From VAZQ01 sp963702695 (GTDB lineage Bacteria > Pseudomonadota > Alphaproteobacteria > Rhizobiales > Xanthobacteraceae), in contig CAVPDS010000013.1 in the NCBI GenBank assembly GCA_963702695.1, positions 62,001 through 126,000 of the forward strand: a DNA stretch of 64,000 bases, given 5' to 3'. The translations under genes and the position numbers were made by a program. How positions within the stretch are numbered: position 1 is the first letter of the stretch; each line of letters opens with the position of its first letter. Positions 36,440 through 45,661 of this stretch are shown piece after piece. The notes under the pieces were generated by a model. The model saw only the letters and a list, made by a program, of their open reading frames with translations, had not been told where the DNA came from and ran no database searches.

Positions 36440-37504
36440 TCACGACAGAGTATCCAACTCCCGCGCCTCCGATTTGCGCTTCAGCACATTCCCCACCAGC
36501 GACGTCACGCTCGGCACCTGGTCGTCGCGGAACGGCAGCGGCCGGCACAAGTCCATCACGATGATACCGAGCCGCGCCATGCGGTAGGCGGCATAGACCG
36601 CGTCCGCCGTGGTTGAGGCGAAGCGTTCGGTGATGGCGCCGCCGAGATGCTGCGCGAGCGAGGTCGAGGCGATGTCGATCGCGCCGAGCTTGCCGGCTTC
36701 GAGCAGCAGCCGGCGCAACAGGTGCACGGTGGTCGCCGCGGTCGGCCGGTGGCCGTAGGACGCCGCGATCCCGCGCACCATGCGCACTCCGCAGGCGAGG
36801 AAGAACAGCGCGTCGCTCAGCGCGGTCGGGCTGATCGCGGTGATGCCGAAGGCGCGCACGACCGCGGTGCGGATATGGGTTTCCGCGCGGGCGTCGAGCG
36901 GCCGCATCAACGTGCGCGAGAGGATCTCGATCTGCTGCGCCGGGGTGTGATGCACCTGCTCCTGGCGCTGGAACGCCTCGATCGCGGCGTCGACCTCGCG
37001 CCCGCGTGGCACCACCGCGAGCACTTCGGCGATGGTCGCGCGCGCTTCCGCCGGCCGCAGCCGGTCGAGCCCCTCGGAAAGCCGCCAGCGGATCGCCTCT
37101 ACGGTCTTGAGTTTGAACAAACTCACGAGTTCGTGCGCGACCACCGCACCGGCGCCGGCGACGCCCGCGAGCACGCTTGCGGCGGCGAGTACGCCCAGCG
37201 TGGTGCTTTGCGCGAACGAGGAGGAAATCCAGTTTGCGGCATCGACCGTCATCCAGCCGGCGAGGAAAACGCCGACGCCGGCGAGTCCGACCGGCACCGC
37301 CCAGTTCCTCCGACGCGGCAGCTCGCGCACCGCCGGCAGCGCGGCCTTCTGCTCGGCCGGAAGGATGCGCCCGGTCTCGTCCGTCGCGATCACCCGCGGC
37401 AGCGCCTGCGGCCGCACCAATGCGATGTCGGGCGTCAATTCGACCTCGATGACGCGCGGGCGCAGCGGCGCAGCATGGTCACGGGGATCGGAGGAATTGC
37501 TCAT
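36440..37504 (-). CDS. ycjF: YcjF-family (TIGR01620/DUF697) membrane protein
   Basis: 354 aa. A soluble N-terminus (RPRVIEVELTPDIALVRPQA), two membrane helices (AVPVGLAGVGVFLAGWM; TLGVLAAASVLAGVAGAGAV), then a long helical C-terminal domain (VRAFGITAISPTALSDALFF, RHLGGAI-type segment QHLGGAITERFASTT). It is always found with the YcjX GTPase, as here: its ATG overlaps the ycjX stop codon (ATGA, 37501-37504). In enterobacteria ycjXF belong to the phage-shock regulon. The role here is unproven. The stretch 36210-36439 downstream has no gene. Confidence 0.9.
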   Translation of the reverse strand: MSNSSDPRDHAAPLRPRVIEVELTPDIALVRPQALPRVIATDETGRILPAEQKAALPAVRELPRRRNWAVPVGLAGVGVFLAGWMTVDAANWISSSFAQSTTLGVLAAASVLAGVAGAGAVVAHELVSLFKLKTVEAIRWRLSEGLDRLRPAEARATIAEVLAVVPRGREVDAAIEAFQRQEQVHHTPAQQIEILSRTLMRPLDARAETHIRTAVVRAFGITAISPTALSDALFFLACGVRMVRGIAASYGHRPTAATTVHLLRRLLLEAGKLGAIDIASTSLAQHLGGAITERFASTTADAVYAAYRMARLGIIVMDLCRPLPFRDDQVPSVTSLVGNVLKRKSEARELDTLS

Positions 37505-38949
37505 CGCAGCCGGTCTCCGAGCAGGAATTCGAGCGCGGCATCGAGATTGATATGGGGAATGCCGTCGACCGGCGAAGGGTCGATCGCCGGCGGCTCGAAC
37601 ACCGGGACGTCGAGGAACGCGGTACCCCAGGCTTCGCGCCGCGGCGGCCGGATCGGCACCGTGCCGACGAAGAACTTGGACTGCCGGGCGCTGCCGACCG
37701 GTCGCCCGACCACGACCTGCACGCGCTGGCCGTCGATCTCCTGCGTATCGTCCGTGGTTGAAACCACCGAGGCCAGCGCCATCACGTCGATCTGCGCGTA
37801 GCTCGAGCGCAGGTCGAGCGCCGGGAAAGCCGCCATGTTGCGCAGTAGTTCGGCGAGGTGATCGCGCTGGATGTCCGGCACATGGTCGGCCTTGGTGGCG
37901 GCGAACAGCGCCTTGTCGATATGCGCGCCCTGGAACAGCCGCGCCAGCAGGCTGCCGCCGCCGTAGCGAAAACTCTGCAGGATCGCGTCGAGCGCGCGCC
38001 GGGTATCCTCGAAGGCTTCGCGGCCGGCAAGCAGCGCGCGCAGCACATCCACCAGCACGATCTGGCGCCGATAGCGGCGGAAATGCTGGTCGTAGAACGA
38101 GGTGACCGCTTCGCGCTTGTACACTTCGAACCGTTCCGCCATCAGCGCGCCGAGCGTATCGGGGGCCGGCGGCTCGATCCCCTCAGGAATGTCGAGCGGC
38201 GCGAACCAGAGATACGGCACCTCGCCGAGACTGCCGCGGCAGAGGAACCGGCCGGGCTGCAAGAAGCTCAGCCCATGCTGGTCGCGCGCCTTGAGCAGGA
38301 AGGCGCAATAGAGGTCGTGCACGACCCGCGCGACTTCCTCGCTCGCGGTCGCGTCATGACGGTGCTCACCGGCAAACGCGAAATAATCGCGCGCGATCTC
38401 GGCGCGTGGTGGCCGGCGCATCAGGTCGAGCGTCGCGCGCGACCATTCGGCATAGCTCTGGCCGAGCAGCGGCAGGTCGAGCAGCCACTCGCCGGGATAA
38501 TCGACGATCTTGATTGTCAGGGTCGACGCGCTGCCGCCGAGCGGCGCCAGCAACTTGCCGAGCGGGCTGGCGGGGATGAAGTGCACCTCGACCCCGATCT
38601 CGCTGATGTCGGCGGTGCGCGCCGGCCAATCGGCGCCGCTCGCCATGACCTCGATGTTGTGCGCGTAGGGAAAGCGCGGCAGCCGCTGCGCCTTGGCGCC
38701 CTCGAGCCGCGCGGCGATCAAGCGCCCTTCCCCGACCGCCGACAGCAGCGGCATACGGTTGGGATTGTGCAGCGAGGTGAGGAGATTGTGGATCAGGCTG
38801 GTGATGAAGACGGTCTTGCCGGAGCGGCTCAACCCGGTCACCGCGAGCCACACGGTCGAGCCGCCGACCAGATCGGTCAGGCTGAACGCCTGCGCCAACC
38901 GCTCGCTCGCGTCGGCCAGGAACGGGGGGAGCCAAGTGACAGTCGCCAT
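37501..38949 (-). CDS. ycjX: YcjX-family (DUF463) GTPase-like protein
   Basis: 482 aa from ATG 38949. P-loop AVTGLSRSGKTVFITSL near residue 35, then a switch-like segment (TLTIKIVDYPGEWLLDLPLL), VDVLRALLAGREAF, and FAATKADHVPDIQRDHL, which resembles the guanine-specificity motif region (TKAD). The C-terminal part (FFVGTVPIRPPRREAWG) is family-typical. It is translationally coupled to ycjF through an ATGA overlap. Presumed to act at the inner membrane in envelope-stress response. Confidence 0.92.
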   Translation of the reverse strand: MATVTWLPPFLADASERLAQAFSLTDLVGGSTVWLAVTGLSRSGKTVFITSLIHNLLTSLHNPNRMPLLSAVGEGRLIAARLEGAKAQRLPRFPYAHNIEVMASGADWPARTADISEIGVEVHFIPASPLGKLLAPLGGSASTLTIKIVDYPGEWLLDLPLLGQSYAEWSRATLDLMRRPPRAEIARDYFAFAGEHRHDATASEEVARVVHDLYCAFLLKARDQHGLSFLQPGRFLCRGSLGEVPYLWFAPLDIPEGIEPPAPDTLGALMAERFEVYKREAVTSFYDQHFRRYRRQIVLVDVLRALLAGREAFEDTRRALDAILQSFRYGGGSLLARLFQGAHIDKALFAATKADHVPDIQRDHLAELLRNMAAFPALDLRSSYAQIDVMALASVVSTTDDTQEIDGQRVQVVVGRPVGSARQSKFFVGTVPIRPPRREAWGTAFLDVPVFEPPAIDPSPVDGIPHINLDAALEFLLGDRLR

Positions 38950-39033
38950 CGCGGGTCGCTCTCGCGCAGGCTTGCAGATGGGTGCGAAAGATGGTGGGGA
39001 CAAGGTACCAGCGCATGCCCCGACTGAGTGGAG

Positions 39034-39213
39034 TCAGGTCGGTCTCGTCAGATACCAAACCAGATAAACGGCAGCCAACCCGACGATCATCGTCACGGCA
39101 TTGAACAACTCGCTGTGGGAATGGTCGCCCGTGGCGAACTCATATTCCGTTGCCACGAAGATGATGATCAACGCAACGACGAGGCAGATGAGGTGTCGGA
39201 GCACGGCATTCAT
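39034..39213 (-). CDS. small two-helix membrane protein
   Basis: 59 aa from ATG 39213: MNAVLRHLICLVVALIIIFV (helix 1), a polar loop with TGDHSHSELF, then AVTMIVGLAAVYLVWYLTRP (helix 2). Coding-like composition, located just upstream of ycjX on the same strand. Family unknown. Confidence 0.6.
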   Translation of the reverse strand: MNAVLRHLICLVVALIIIFVATEYEFATGDHSHSELFNAVTMIVGLAAVYLVWYLTRPT

Positions 39214-39296
39214 GATCAATCTGCTCCCGATGCCGTAGACCGCGAAGACAGGCGATCCACAAGCGCTGTCGCAACATAGGACACGACCTCCCGAGT

Positions 39297-39464
39297 TCAC
39301 GGAATTCCCGTCAGGAACCAGGCGAAGCCGACGGAGCCCAGCACCACGATCACGCGCTGCGCGCCGGTGATCTCGACGCCGGAGTAGAGCTGATAGGCCA
39401 CTGGGGCGATCAGCACGAGCAACCCGACTCCGAGACAGATCGAGAATCGCAGCCAATTTTCCAT
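39297..39464 (-). CDS. small two-helix membrane protein
   Basis: 55 aa from ATG 39464, with GAGGA upstream. Helix 1 RFSICLGVGLLVLIAPVAYQ, loop LYSGVEITGAQR, helix 2 VIVVLGSVGFAWFLTGIP. It lies 83 bp upstream of a second small membrane protein on the same strand; the two may be cotranscribed. Not recognised. Confidence 0.6.
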   Translation of the reverse strand: MENWLRFSICLGVGLLVLIAPVAYQLYSGVEITGAQRVIVVLGSVGFAWFLTGIP

Positions 39465-39600
39465 AATTTTCCTCGCAGGGACCGGCGATTATCAGCACCG
39501 AACGGCTCGCTTTCCAAGCCCGTTCCGCATAGAGTGATGTCGCTCCGCTTGATGGCGACGCCCGGACCGTCCGGGCCGGTAGTATGTCGAGAGTTGCGTC

Positions 39601-40107
39601 ATGCTTGATCGCGTCGATTTCCAGCCGGTGTTCTTCGCGCCGTTCGTGTCGTCGGTGATGCGGATCGAGCCGTCCTGGATCGACTACAACGGCCATCTCA
39701 ATATGGCCTATTACAACGTGCTGTTCGACCGCGCAGTGGACGAGGCCTTCGAGCTCATCGGCTGCGGCATCGATTACGTGAAGACCCGCCGGCACTCCTG
39801 CTTCACCGCCGAGGTACACGTGCGCTACCTGCGCGAGCTCAACACCGACGATCCCGTGCGCGTGACCTTCCAGCTCCTCGGCTATGACGCCAAGCGCATG
39901 CATTACTTCGAGCAGCTCTTCCACGCCGCCGAAGGCTGGGTCTCCGCCACCTCCGAGAACATGTCGCTGCACGTCGACATGGCCGCGAAGAAGACCGCCG
40001 CCTTCCCGCCCGAAGTCGCGGCGTGCCTCGCCGAGATGAAGACCGCGCACGCGAAGCTGCCGGTGCCTGAGGCGGCGGGGCGAAGGATCGCGATGCCAGG
40101 GAAGTAA
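39601..40107 (+). CDS. hotdog-fold thioesterase
   Basis: 168 aa. The 4HBT/acyl-ACP-thioesterase-like hotdog signature is at the N-terminus: RIEPSWIDYNGHLNMAYYNV with Asp-Tyr-Asn-Gly-His, followed by helix LFDRAVDEAFELIG and strands FTAEVHVRYLRELNTDDPVR and MHYFEQLFHAAEGWVSATSE. Similar proteins accompany carnitine/betainyl-CoA metabolism, but no such gene is nearby. Cytoplasmic; cleaves an acyl-CoA of unknown kind. Confidence 0.88.
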   Translation: MLDRVDFQPVFFAPFVSSVMRIEPSWIDYNGHLNMAYYNVLFDRAVDEAFELIGCGIDYVKTRRHSCFTAEVHVRYLRELNTDDPVRVTFQLLGYDAKRMHYFEQLFHAAEGWVSATSENMSLHVDMAAKKTAAFPPEVAACLAEMKTAHAKLPVPEAAGRRIAMPGK

Positions 40108-40230
40108 GCCGGCGGTGGCAGAAGGCAATCCAGGACGGTGGAGCGCACCGTCCGGAAACCCGATTGTCGGCGGCGCCGTTCCCATTGCCGCCCGAACTTC
40201 ACGGATAGATTTTTCTTTAGCCCGACCCAT

Positions 40231-40860
40231 TCAGCAACGGACGATGGTGATGACGCGCTCACCTCCGCTTTCTTCGGTAACCTTCTGCTGCTCGGAGCGG
40301 CAGCCGCGGTGCACGAGACGCGGATAGGCTTCCGGGCCAGGAACGGAGTCGACTGGAGCATAGACCGCCCCGGGCTCCTCGGTTGAGACCACCGAAGCGG
40401 GAGGGTCGTAATCCGGTGAATCGACATAATAGACGACGGCCCCACCCCATAACCCAAACGGCCAGCCGAAGCGGAGCGCGCGAGCGTCGCGCACCAGTGG
40501 CCGATGCGAATGCATCAATCCGGCGGAACCTGGTTGGTGACCGAAGGCCGTGCGGCTGGGATCGAGAGCCGTTCGGTTGGAACTGATAACCGAGGCTCTG
40601 GGAGGGGTGTGGGCAAGCATCTGTCCGCCGACGCCGGGCTGCAAGGTAGCAGGCGCTAGGCGACTGCCGGGGGCGCGTGCTCCCGGTGCCGCGGCCGGTC
40701 GCGGGGCGGCAGGTCGCATGACCGGCGATCGAAACGTTGGCGCGGAGAACGAACGCCCGCCCATCAAGCCGCGGGCGTTCGCCGGCATTTCGCTCCAAGC
40801 GAGGATGAAGCTGAAACTGAAGATCCCGACGAAGCCGGTGAAAACGATCCGATTGGTCAT
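40231..40860 (-). CDS. secreted Pro/Ala/Arg-rich protein of unknown function
   Basis: 209 aa from ATG 40860. Signal peptide IVFTGFVGIFSFSFILAWSE then MPANARG; a low-complexity middle rich in Pro, Ala, Arg and Ser (SPVMRPAAPRPAAAPGARAP); a hydrophobic patch (FGWPFGLWGGAVVYYVDSPD) and a C-terminus with two cysteines (HRGCRSEQQKV, ITIVRC). Proteins of this build are common in Bradyrhizobium but have no known role. Stands alone. Confidence 0.65.
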   Translation of the reverse strand: MTNRIVFTGFVGIFSFSFILAWSEMPANARGLMGGRSFSAPTFRSPVMRPAAPRPAAAPGARAPGSRLAPATLQPGVGGQMLAHTPPRASVISSNRTALDPSRTAFGHQPGSAGLMHSHRPLVRDARALRFGWPFGLWGGAVVYYVDSPDYDPPASVVSTEEPGAVYAPVDSVPGPEAYPRLVHRGCRSEQQKVTEESGGERVITIVRC

Positions 40861-41177
40861 CGCGGCCACTCCCTGTCAGGGTTGTCACGGCCGCCGCATC
40901 TGCAATGACTCTACCGTGATCCCACTTGGCTCCGCCACGGCGTCAATAAACGTTGGTTAACCCGCGCGCGCCGCCGGCCTGGCCGCGGCAGCGGGTGGTG
41001 ATCCCAAATCCGCCTGACCTGATGCGCGCCATCACGAGGAACGGCTGAACCATCGTCCCGGCTCCGTCGACCAAGTGGGCGAGGGAACAGCCCGCTCCTG
41101 CGCGCCTGGTGATCCATTGCCAGCGAACTGTCGCTCTCAACGGGTGAACGTGGCACTGCAGAGGCAAGGAGACATTG

Positions 41178-42473
41178 ATGTCTAGATCAAGCGCAGTCGA
41201 AGCCGCGATGTTCAAGCGCGTCCCAGACGGCTTCGTCTTCCGCGCCCCAACACTATGGCCGTTTGGCCGGGGCCGCTTTCTTCTGGCGGACGAGTCGCGG
41301 AAGGCTGAGATCGTCGCGCGCGTTGCCGGACCGGGACGTTGGAAGCTGTTGCTGGCCTTTGTCGTCTGGATTGCCGCGTACGCCGCAGCAATCGCCGGCT
41401 GGGCGCGTCTGTCCGGCCACGAGGAACCAACGGTCGGCGAAGTAATCGTCATGTTCGCTCTGGCGGTGGTCTCGCTCCTTATCTGCGTGCAGACCTGGTA
41501 CGTGCTGACAGTGAAACCGGTCATCGCCGATCTGCCGCAGAGCGCAGAGCGGATCAGCTACCGCGATCGGCTTGATGCCATGCGCAAATCAATATCTCAG
41601 CAATCGTGGCTTATGGCCGGCGCCGTCTGGTCCGTCGTCTGCGTGCTCAACGTGCATTTTCTTCTCTCGCAAACCCACGGCGCCCGCCATCTCGATCTTC
41701 TCAATGGCTCAACTTTTACCAAACTGTTCATGGCGATCTTGTCGGCACTGTTGGCCGCTCGTTTCTTCTATCTCGAATTCAGCGGCGCAAAATCGAATAT
41801 CGACGAGAGTGCCGACGTCGGTTCGGAAAGCATCATGGACCGCGTCGCGCGGCGGCTGGAGCGCGTAGAATCCGACAATCGGCGACTTCGCCGGGCGCTC
41901 GTCGGCGTCGTCGCACTCTGTGGCATTTTGGCTGTTGGCGGGGTGCTGTTCTCCGACTTGATGCCGCGCATCGTCGATGCGGATCGGATCGTCCTACGCA
42001 ATTCGAAGGGCGAGACCGCCCTCTTGCTGGGCGTCGGGAAGAACGACATGCCCTCGGTGGGACTCTACGACGCTGAACACAACGCGCGCATGATATTCGG
42101 GCTCGCCGATACTGGCTCGCCGTCACTTGGGTTCTATGGCCCGGGCGGCAAATTGCGCAGGACCTTCGCGATTGGAGCCGACGACTGGGGACCGGAGGAC
42201 GTGGATCTGGTGATGCGTCGCCTCCAATCAGAGGCGCCGTCCCGGACCGTAGTCGAAAACTATCTGTCCGCGCCCGGCGCAAAAGTCTGGGTGACATCGG
42301 CCACGGCCCATTCGCGCACAATTACGACCGGCGCTCCGACGATCGACGAGGCGAAGCGGCGTGCCCTTGAGGCGTGCGGAACGGCACCGAATGCCCGCGA
42401 CTGCGCCGTCGTGATGATCAACAACAAATGGGTTGGACCTTCGGTGCCTGCGACCCCCGGCTCGCCACAGTGA
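41178..42473 (+). CDS. multi-pass membrane protein of unknown function
   Basis: 431 aa from ATG 41178 (AAGGAGA upstream). Helices: WKLLLAFVVWIAAYAAAIAG, VIVMFALAVVSLLICVQTWY, a pair near residues 150-200 (LMAGAVWSVVCVLNVHFLL; FMAILSALLAARFFYLEF), a charged coiled segment (RVARRLERVESDNRRLRRAL), and another helix (VGVVALCGILAVGGVLFSDL). The C-terminal soluble part has repeats of type GETALLLGVGKNDMPSVGLY and ARMIFGLADTGSPSLGFYGP, beta-helix-like. Such repeats occur in other bacterial membrane proteins of unknown role. Function not known. Confidence 0.75.
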   Translation: MSRSSAVEAAMFKRVPDGFVFRAPTLWPFGRGRFLLADESRKAEIVARVAGPGRWKLLLAFVVWIAAYAAAIAGWARLSGHEEPTVGEVIVMFALAVVSLLICVQTWYVLTVKPVIADLPQSAERISYRDRLDAMRKSISQQSWLMAGAVWSVVCVLNVHFLLSQTHGARHLDLLNGSTFTKLFMAILSALLAARFFYLEFSGAKSNIDESADVGSESIMDRVARRLERVESDNRRLRRALVGVVALCGILAVGGVLFSDLMPRIVDADRIVLRNSKGETALLLGVGKNDMPSVGLYDAEHNARMIFGLADTGSPSLGFYGPGGKLRRTFAIGADDWGPEDVDLVMRRLQSEAPSRTVVENYLSAPGAKVWVTSATAHSRTITTGAPTIDEAKRRALEACGTAPNARDCAVVMINNKWVGPSVPATPGSPQ

Positions 42474-42615
42474 CCTGGCTGGTCACCGGCTCCTCCCGAC
42501 GCGTACGCGATGCATCTCAGCGAAATAAGCCATGTATTCAAATCGCCTCAGATCGATGGGCGCAGGTGGATCAGCAGAGGGCCCGCAACGTTGACTCGGG
42601 CCGATCTGCGCGTGC

Positions 42616-43410
42616 TCAGAAAAGCTCATACAGATCGGCATAATAGGCAGCCTTTGACGCATTCAGTCGCCGGATGCCATAGGCCCGCGTCACGATCCGC
42701 ACTGCGTCGTGACCGAAGTGCCCGGCCACCTCGGCGGCGAGGACGGCTAGATCGAGGTAGCGGTCCGCCCGGCCCGCATGTCCGCAGTCGATGAAACAGA
42801 CGGTGCCGTCACGATCGATGAACATGTTGCTGAGCGAGGCGTCGCCATGCGCAACCACCAGGTCCTCGCGCGGCAGCCGCGCCGCGAGCCGCGCCAGCAA
42901 CACGCTCGGGGCGATGCGCCGGTTGCGCGGTTCGAACTGCGAGGGGTCGACCGACCCCTGTTCGATCGCCGCACGCGCGCGCGCCAGCCGCACAGCGAGG
43001 CGTTCATCGAACGGGCAGTCCTGCACCTGGAGTGCGTGCAATTGGGACAGGCCTCGGCCCAGCGCCGGGAGCAAGCGCTCGGCAGGCGCGTCGATCGCGT
43101 CAGCCGGAATCCCGGGAACGGCGTCCGTCATCATCGCCGCAAAGCCGGCGTCACAGTGCGCGCGAACGACGCGCGCGACGCGGATGCCGCTCGCGCCGAG
43201 CCATCGGGTGCGCGCGATCTCCTCGCGGAGCAGTGGCGCGTCCGAACCATCGGCCACCTTGAGATAGCGGGCGGGCCGCGTCCGCAGGCGCCAGACCCGC
43301 GCGCCGCTCATCCCGCGCGTGACCACCTCGGCCCTGACCCGCGCAAGCAACGACCTCCAGTCGGGCGGAAGTCTCAGCAGAATGCGCGCGGGGAGCGTGT
43401 GCGAGGGCAT
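42616..43410 (-). CDS. APH(3')-like aminoglycoside phosphotransferase family kinase
   Basis: 264 aa, the length of APH(3') enzymes. Nucleotide-binding N-lobe (GMSGARVWRLRTRPARYLKV), catalytic loop VAHGDASLSNMFID with His-Gly-Asp and Asn, and the metal-binding FIDCGHAGRADRYLDLAVLA. All catalytic residues are present, so it should phosphorylate a small alcohol. Whether it confers aminoglycoside resistance is unknown; many environmental homologues do not. Chromosomal context shows no resistance cluster. Confidence 0.85.
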   Translation of the reverse strand: MPSHTLPARILLRLPPDWRSLLARVRAEVVTRGMSGARVWRLRTRPARYLKVADGSDAPLLREEIARTRWLGASGIRVARVVRAHCDAGFAAMMTDAVPGIPADAIDAPAERLLPALGRGLSQLHALQVQDCPFDERLAVRLARARAAIEQGSVDPSQFEPRNRRIAPSVLLARLAARLPREDLVVAHGDASLSNMFIDRDGTVCFIDCGHAGRADRYLDLAVLAAEVAGHFGHDAVRIVTRAYGIRRLNASKAAYYADLYELF

Positions 43411-43513
43411 ATGAGAGATTCAATGGGGATAGTTTGAAGGATTCCGGCAATACGTCCGTTGAATGTCTCTGCTTTCACGGTATCATCGTTTCCGCAACGT
43501 GGAGAGGGCGACA

Positions 43514-43726
43514 ATGGCGCGCGGTACAGTCAAGTGGTTCAATCAGACGAAGGGTTACGGGTTCATTCAGCCGCAGGGTGGAGGCGGAAAGGATGTGTTT
43601 GTTCACATTTCAGCCGTTGAGCGCGCGGGATTGTCGTCGCTGAACGAAGGCGCCACCGTCGAATATGAACTGGAAACGGACCGCAAGAGCGGCAAGCAGT
43701 CTGCCGTCAATCTGAAGGTAAGTTAA
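43514..43726 (+). CDS. cold-shock protein (CspA family)
   Basis: 70 aa from ATG 43514 with GGAGAGG upstream. A single cold-shock OB domain: MARGTVKWFNQTKGYGFIQP, GKDVFVHISAVERAGLSSLN and EYELETDRKSGKQSAVNLKV. RNP1 (KGYGFI) and RNP2 (VFVHIS) are intact, so it should bind single-stranded RNA/DNA. The preceding leader (43411-43513) may carry a thermoregulated 5' UTR but is too short to judge. Its stop overlaps the convergent gene's stop by about 4 bases. Confidence 0.95.
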   Translation: MARGTVKWFNQTKGYGFIQPQGGGGKDVFVHISAVERAGLSSLNEGATVEYELETDRKSGKQSAVNLKVS

Positions 43727-44055
43727 CTGTCGGCGTTGTCGGGTCGATCTCCAACGACGCCGCCTTCCCCTTCGGGGGCGCCGGGGACGAGCGTAGCCGA
43801 CTCGTCTTCCTGAGGGAGAGTGCTGCCGACCGGCGATTGGTCGGCCGGAACGAGGCTTGCAGCCGGTCTTGCGGCTTTCAGAAAACCTTGGGCTGCCGCA
43901 TTGCGGCGCTCGATCAGAGCCGCAAACTGCATTTGACGAACCCGGCGATCCATTTCGGAGGCCGGAGAGTGTGACCGGAGGACTACATCCATCTCGCGTT
44001 CGATGGCTTCTCTTTCCTGACGCCACGACTCGGTGGCTTGACTGTCCGGCATCAT
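43723..44055 (-). CDS. hypothetical small hydrophilic protein
   Basis: 110 aa from ATG 44055, which has AGGTG upstream. It is hydrophilic and helical (ESWRQEREAIEREMDVVLRS, DRRVRQMQFAALIERRNAAA), then a low-complexity C-terminus (LVPGAPEGEGGVVGDRPDNA). A longer N-terminal extension up to 44259 has a cysteine-rich, unlikely composition and is not used. Function unknown; convergent with the cold-shock gene. Confidence 0.55.
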   Translation of the reverse strand: MMPDSQATESWRQEREAIEREMDVVLRSHSPASEMDRRVRQMQFAALIERRNAAAQGFLKAARPAASLVPADQSPVGSTLPQEDESATLVPGAPEGEGGVVGDRPDNADS

Positions 44056-44313
44056 ACGCACCTCTACTGTCCCATAATGATAATTTATATGATCGCCACA
44101 CGAGACGCAATGAATATCGGCCTGAGCGAGAGCACAGCGGCACGAACGCCGGCATTCAGCACGACCTGCTGCAATGGTCCGTGCCAGGACCTTCAGACAG
44201 CGGCGATCGGCGGGCGTAAGCGTAATTGAAATCGCGGTTCGCAGGCACCAAACTCGCATGCGTCCAGCCCGCTGGGGAATCCCCTCCGCGATTCAAATTT
44301 CAGACGCGATCCA

Positions 44314-45516
44314 TTAGTGCCAATGGCGGCTGGAGGCTTGGACTTCGAGGTCCAGCGTTGGCGCGATACGCTTCCAGATATGCGTGAAGATGCGCTTCCA
44401 GCTCTCGCAATAAACGCTGGGATTGTCGAAGCGGCGCTCTGGCGACCAGCGCTGTGCGAGGTGGCCGCCGCCGCATGAATCCAGGAACTCGCAGCTCTGG
44501 CAAGTCTTGCACAGATTGAGACTGGCTTGGAAGGCTTCGCGCCAGATCGGATCGTTCTGCACGTCCTGCAGGGCGTTGCTGCCGACGTTCATGTTCGAGG
44601 CGGTGCTGCCCACCCCGGCGATCCGTAACACGTCGAGCGCCTCCAGCGAGCCGTTGGTCATAAGCGTCACCGTGTCGATCGGTCCGAGGCCGATCGTGTC
44701 CGACAACGAGAGCCGCCCGGTCAAGCCAAGGATCATCGCATCGAGCGTGCTGATGCGAACGCCGCGCTCCGCATATTTATCGAACCAGACATCGAACAGC
44801 TTGATGAAGTAGTCAGCGATCGGGGGCGGATTGTCGGGGTGGTTCGCGTCCGGTGGCAGGATATCGAATTGCTTGATGCCGAGTTCCTCGACCACAAAGG
44901 CGACGACCCGCTCGGGATCGGTGGCCGGATTACAGACCGAAATCAGGCCAGGGTCGATGCCGACAGCACGCAGGCAGGCGAGGCCGCGCAACGTGTCGGC
45001 GAGCGTGCCGCGGCCCTTGAAATCCACTCGATACTTGTCGTTGATCTCTGGCGGGCCGTCGAGGCTGACGGTGACACTGATGTCTTCCGCCTTGAGCAGA
45101 TTGGCCCACTCCTCGTCGATCAGGATCGCATTGGTGGTCACGCAGCGCTCGATCCGACAGTCAGTCCGCCGTGCGATGTCGCTTAATTTCTTTTGCAGCT
45201 CGGCGAAACGGCGCTTGGGAAACAGCAGCGGCTCGCCGCCATGAAAGACCAGCAGGAATTGCGGGAGCTTGAAATTTCGGATGTGCTCCTCGAGCCGCCG
45301 GCAGAAAGCGTCCTCGGCCTCCATCGTGAGCACGGGCGGCTTGTTGTAGACCTCAGCGTCGCGAAACCAGTAACAATACGTGCAATTGATGTTGCAACGG
45401 GACGCGAGCTTGACCAACACGAAGGTGAACACAGGCGGTCGAGCAATCACCGAAGCAACATCAGCCGCACTTGCGGTGGGATGCAGAGCGACGGCAGGAG
45501 TGTCAGCGTTCTGCAT
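44314..45516 (-). CDS. radical SAM/SPASM peptide maturase (cyclophane-forming type)
   Basis: 400 aa. The radical SAM cluster motif is CNINCTYCYWF (about residues 41-51), followed by HGGEPLLFP and CVTTNAILIDEEW. The SPASM region near the C-terminus has CKTCQSCEFLDSCGGG, then ERRFDNPSVYCESW, supplying extra Fe-S ligands. The GGG-H/L-x-R and NPSVYC pattern is that of maturases of the GrrM/FxsB/XyeB kind, which join aromatic side chains to backbone or side-chain carbons in ribosomal peptides. A likely substrate gene lies 145 bp upstream on the same strand. Cytoplasmic. Confidence 0.9.
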   Translation of the reverse strand: MQNADTPAVALHPTASAADVASVIARPPVFTFVLVKLASRCNINCTYCYWFRDAEVYNKPPVLTMEAEDAFCRRLEEHIRNFKLPQFLLVFHGGEPLLFPKRRFAELQKKLSDIARRTDCRIERCVTTNAILIDEEWANLLKAEDISVTVSLDGPPEINDKYRVDFKGRGTLADTLRGLACLRAVGIDPGLISVCNPATDPERVVAFVVEELGIKQFDILPPDANHPDNPPPIADYFIKLFDVWFDKYAERGVRISTLDAMILGLTGRLSLSDTIGLGPIDTVTLMTNGSLEALDVLRIAGVGSTASNMNVGSNALQDVQNDPIWREAFQASLNLCKTCQSCEFLDSCGGGHLAQRWSPERRFDNPSVYCESWKRIFTHIWKRIAPTLDLEVQASSRHWH

Positions 45517-45661
45517 ACCTCATCCGTCTCTCTTGAGGCGCGCGTGCCGCAAGATGCGTTCGAGCAGGGCGCACCGCAGGGCTGCATCGCCATCCGCCGT
45601 CACGTCTCATCGGCATCGAGACGTGAACATGGAGCCGCCGATGGCACAGCGCGTTCGGCGT

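Noticed and set aside
42616..43410. Acquired antibiotic-resistance gene
   Set aside because: The kinase fits the APH(3') fold, but composition matches its neighbours and no mobile element or resistance cluster adjoins it, so resistance is not claimed.
44056..44259. N-terminal extension of the small hypothetical protein resembling an IS630 transposase start (ISITLTPADRRCLKVL)
   Set aside because: The likeness is limited to a few residues, the following sequence is Cys/Arg-rich and does not continue the family, and a better start with a ribosome site exists at 44055.
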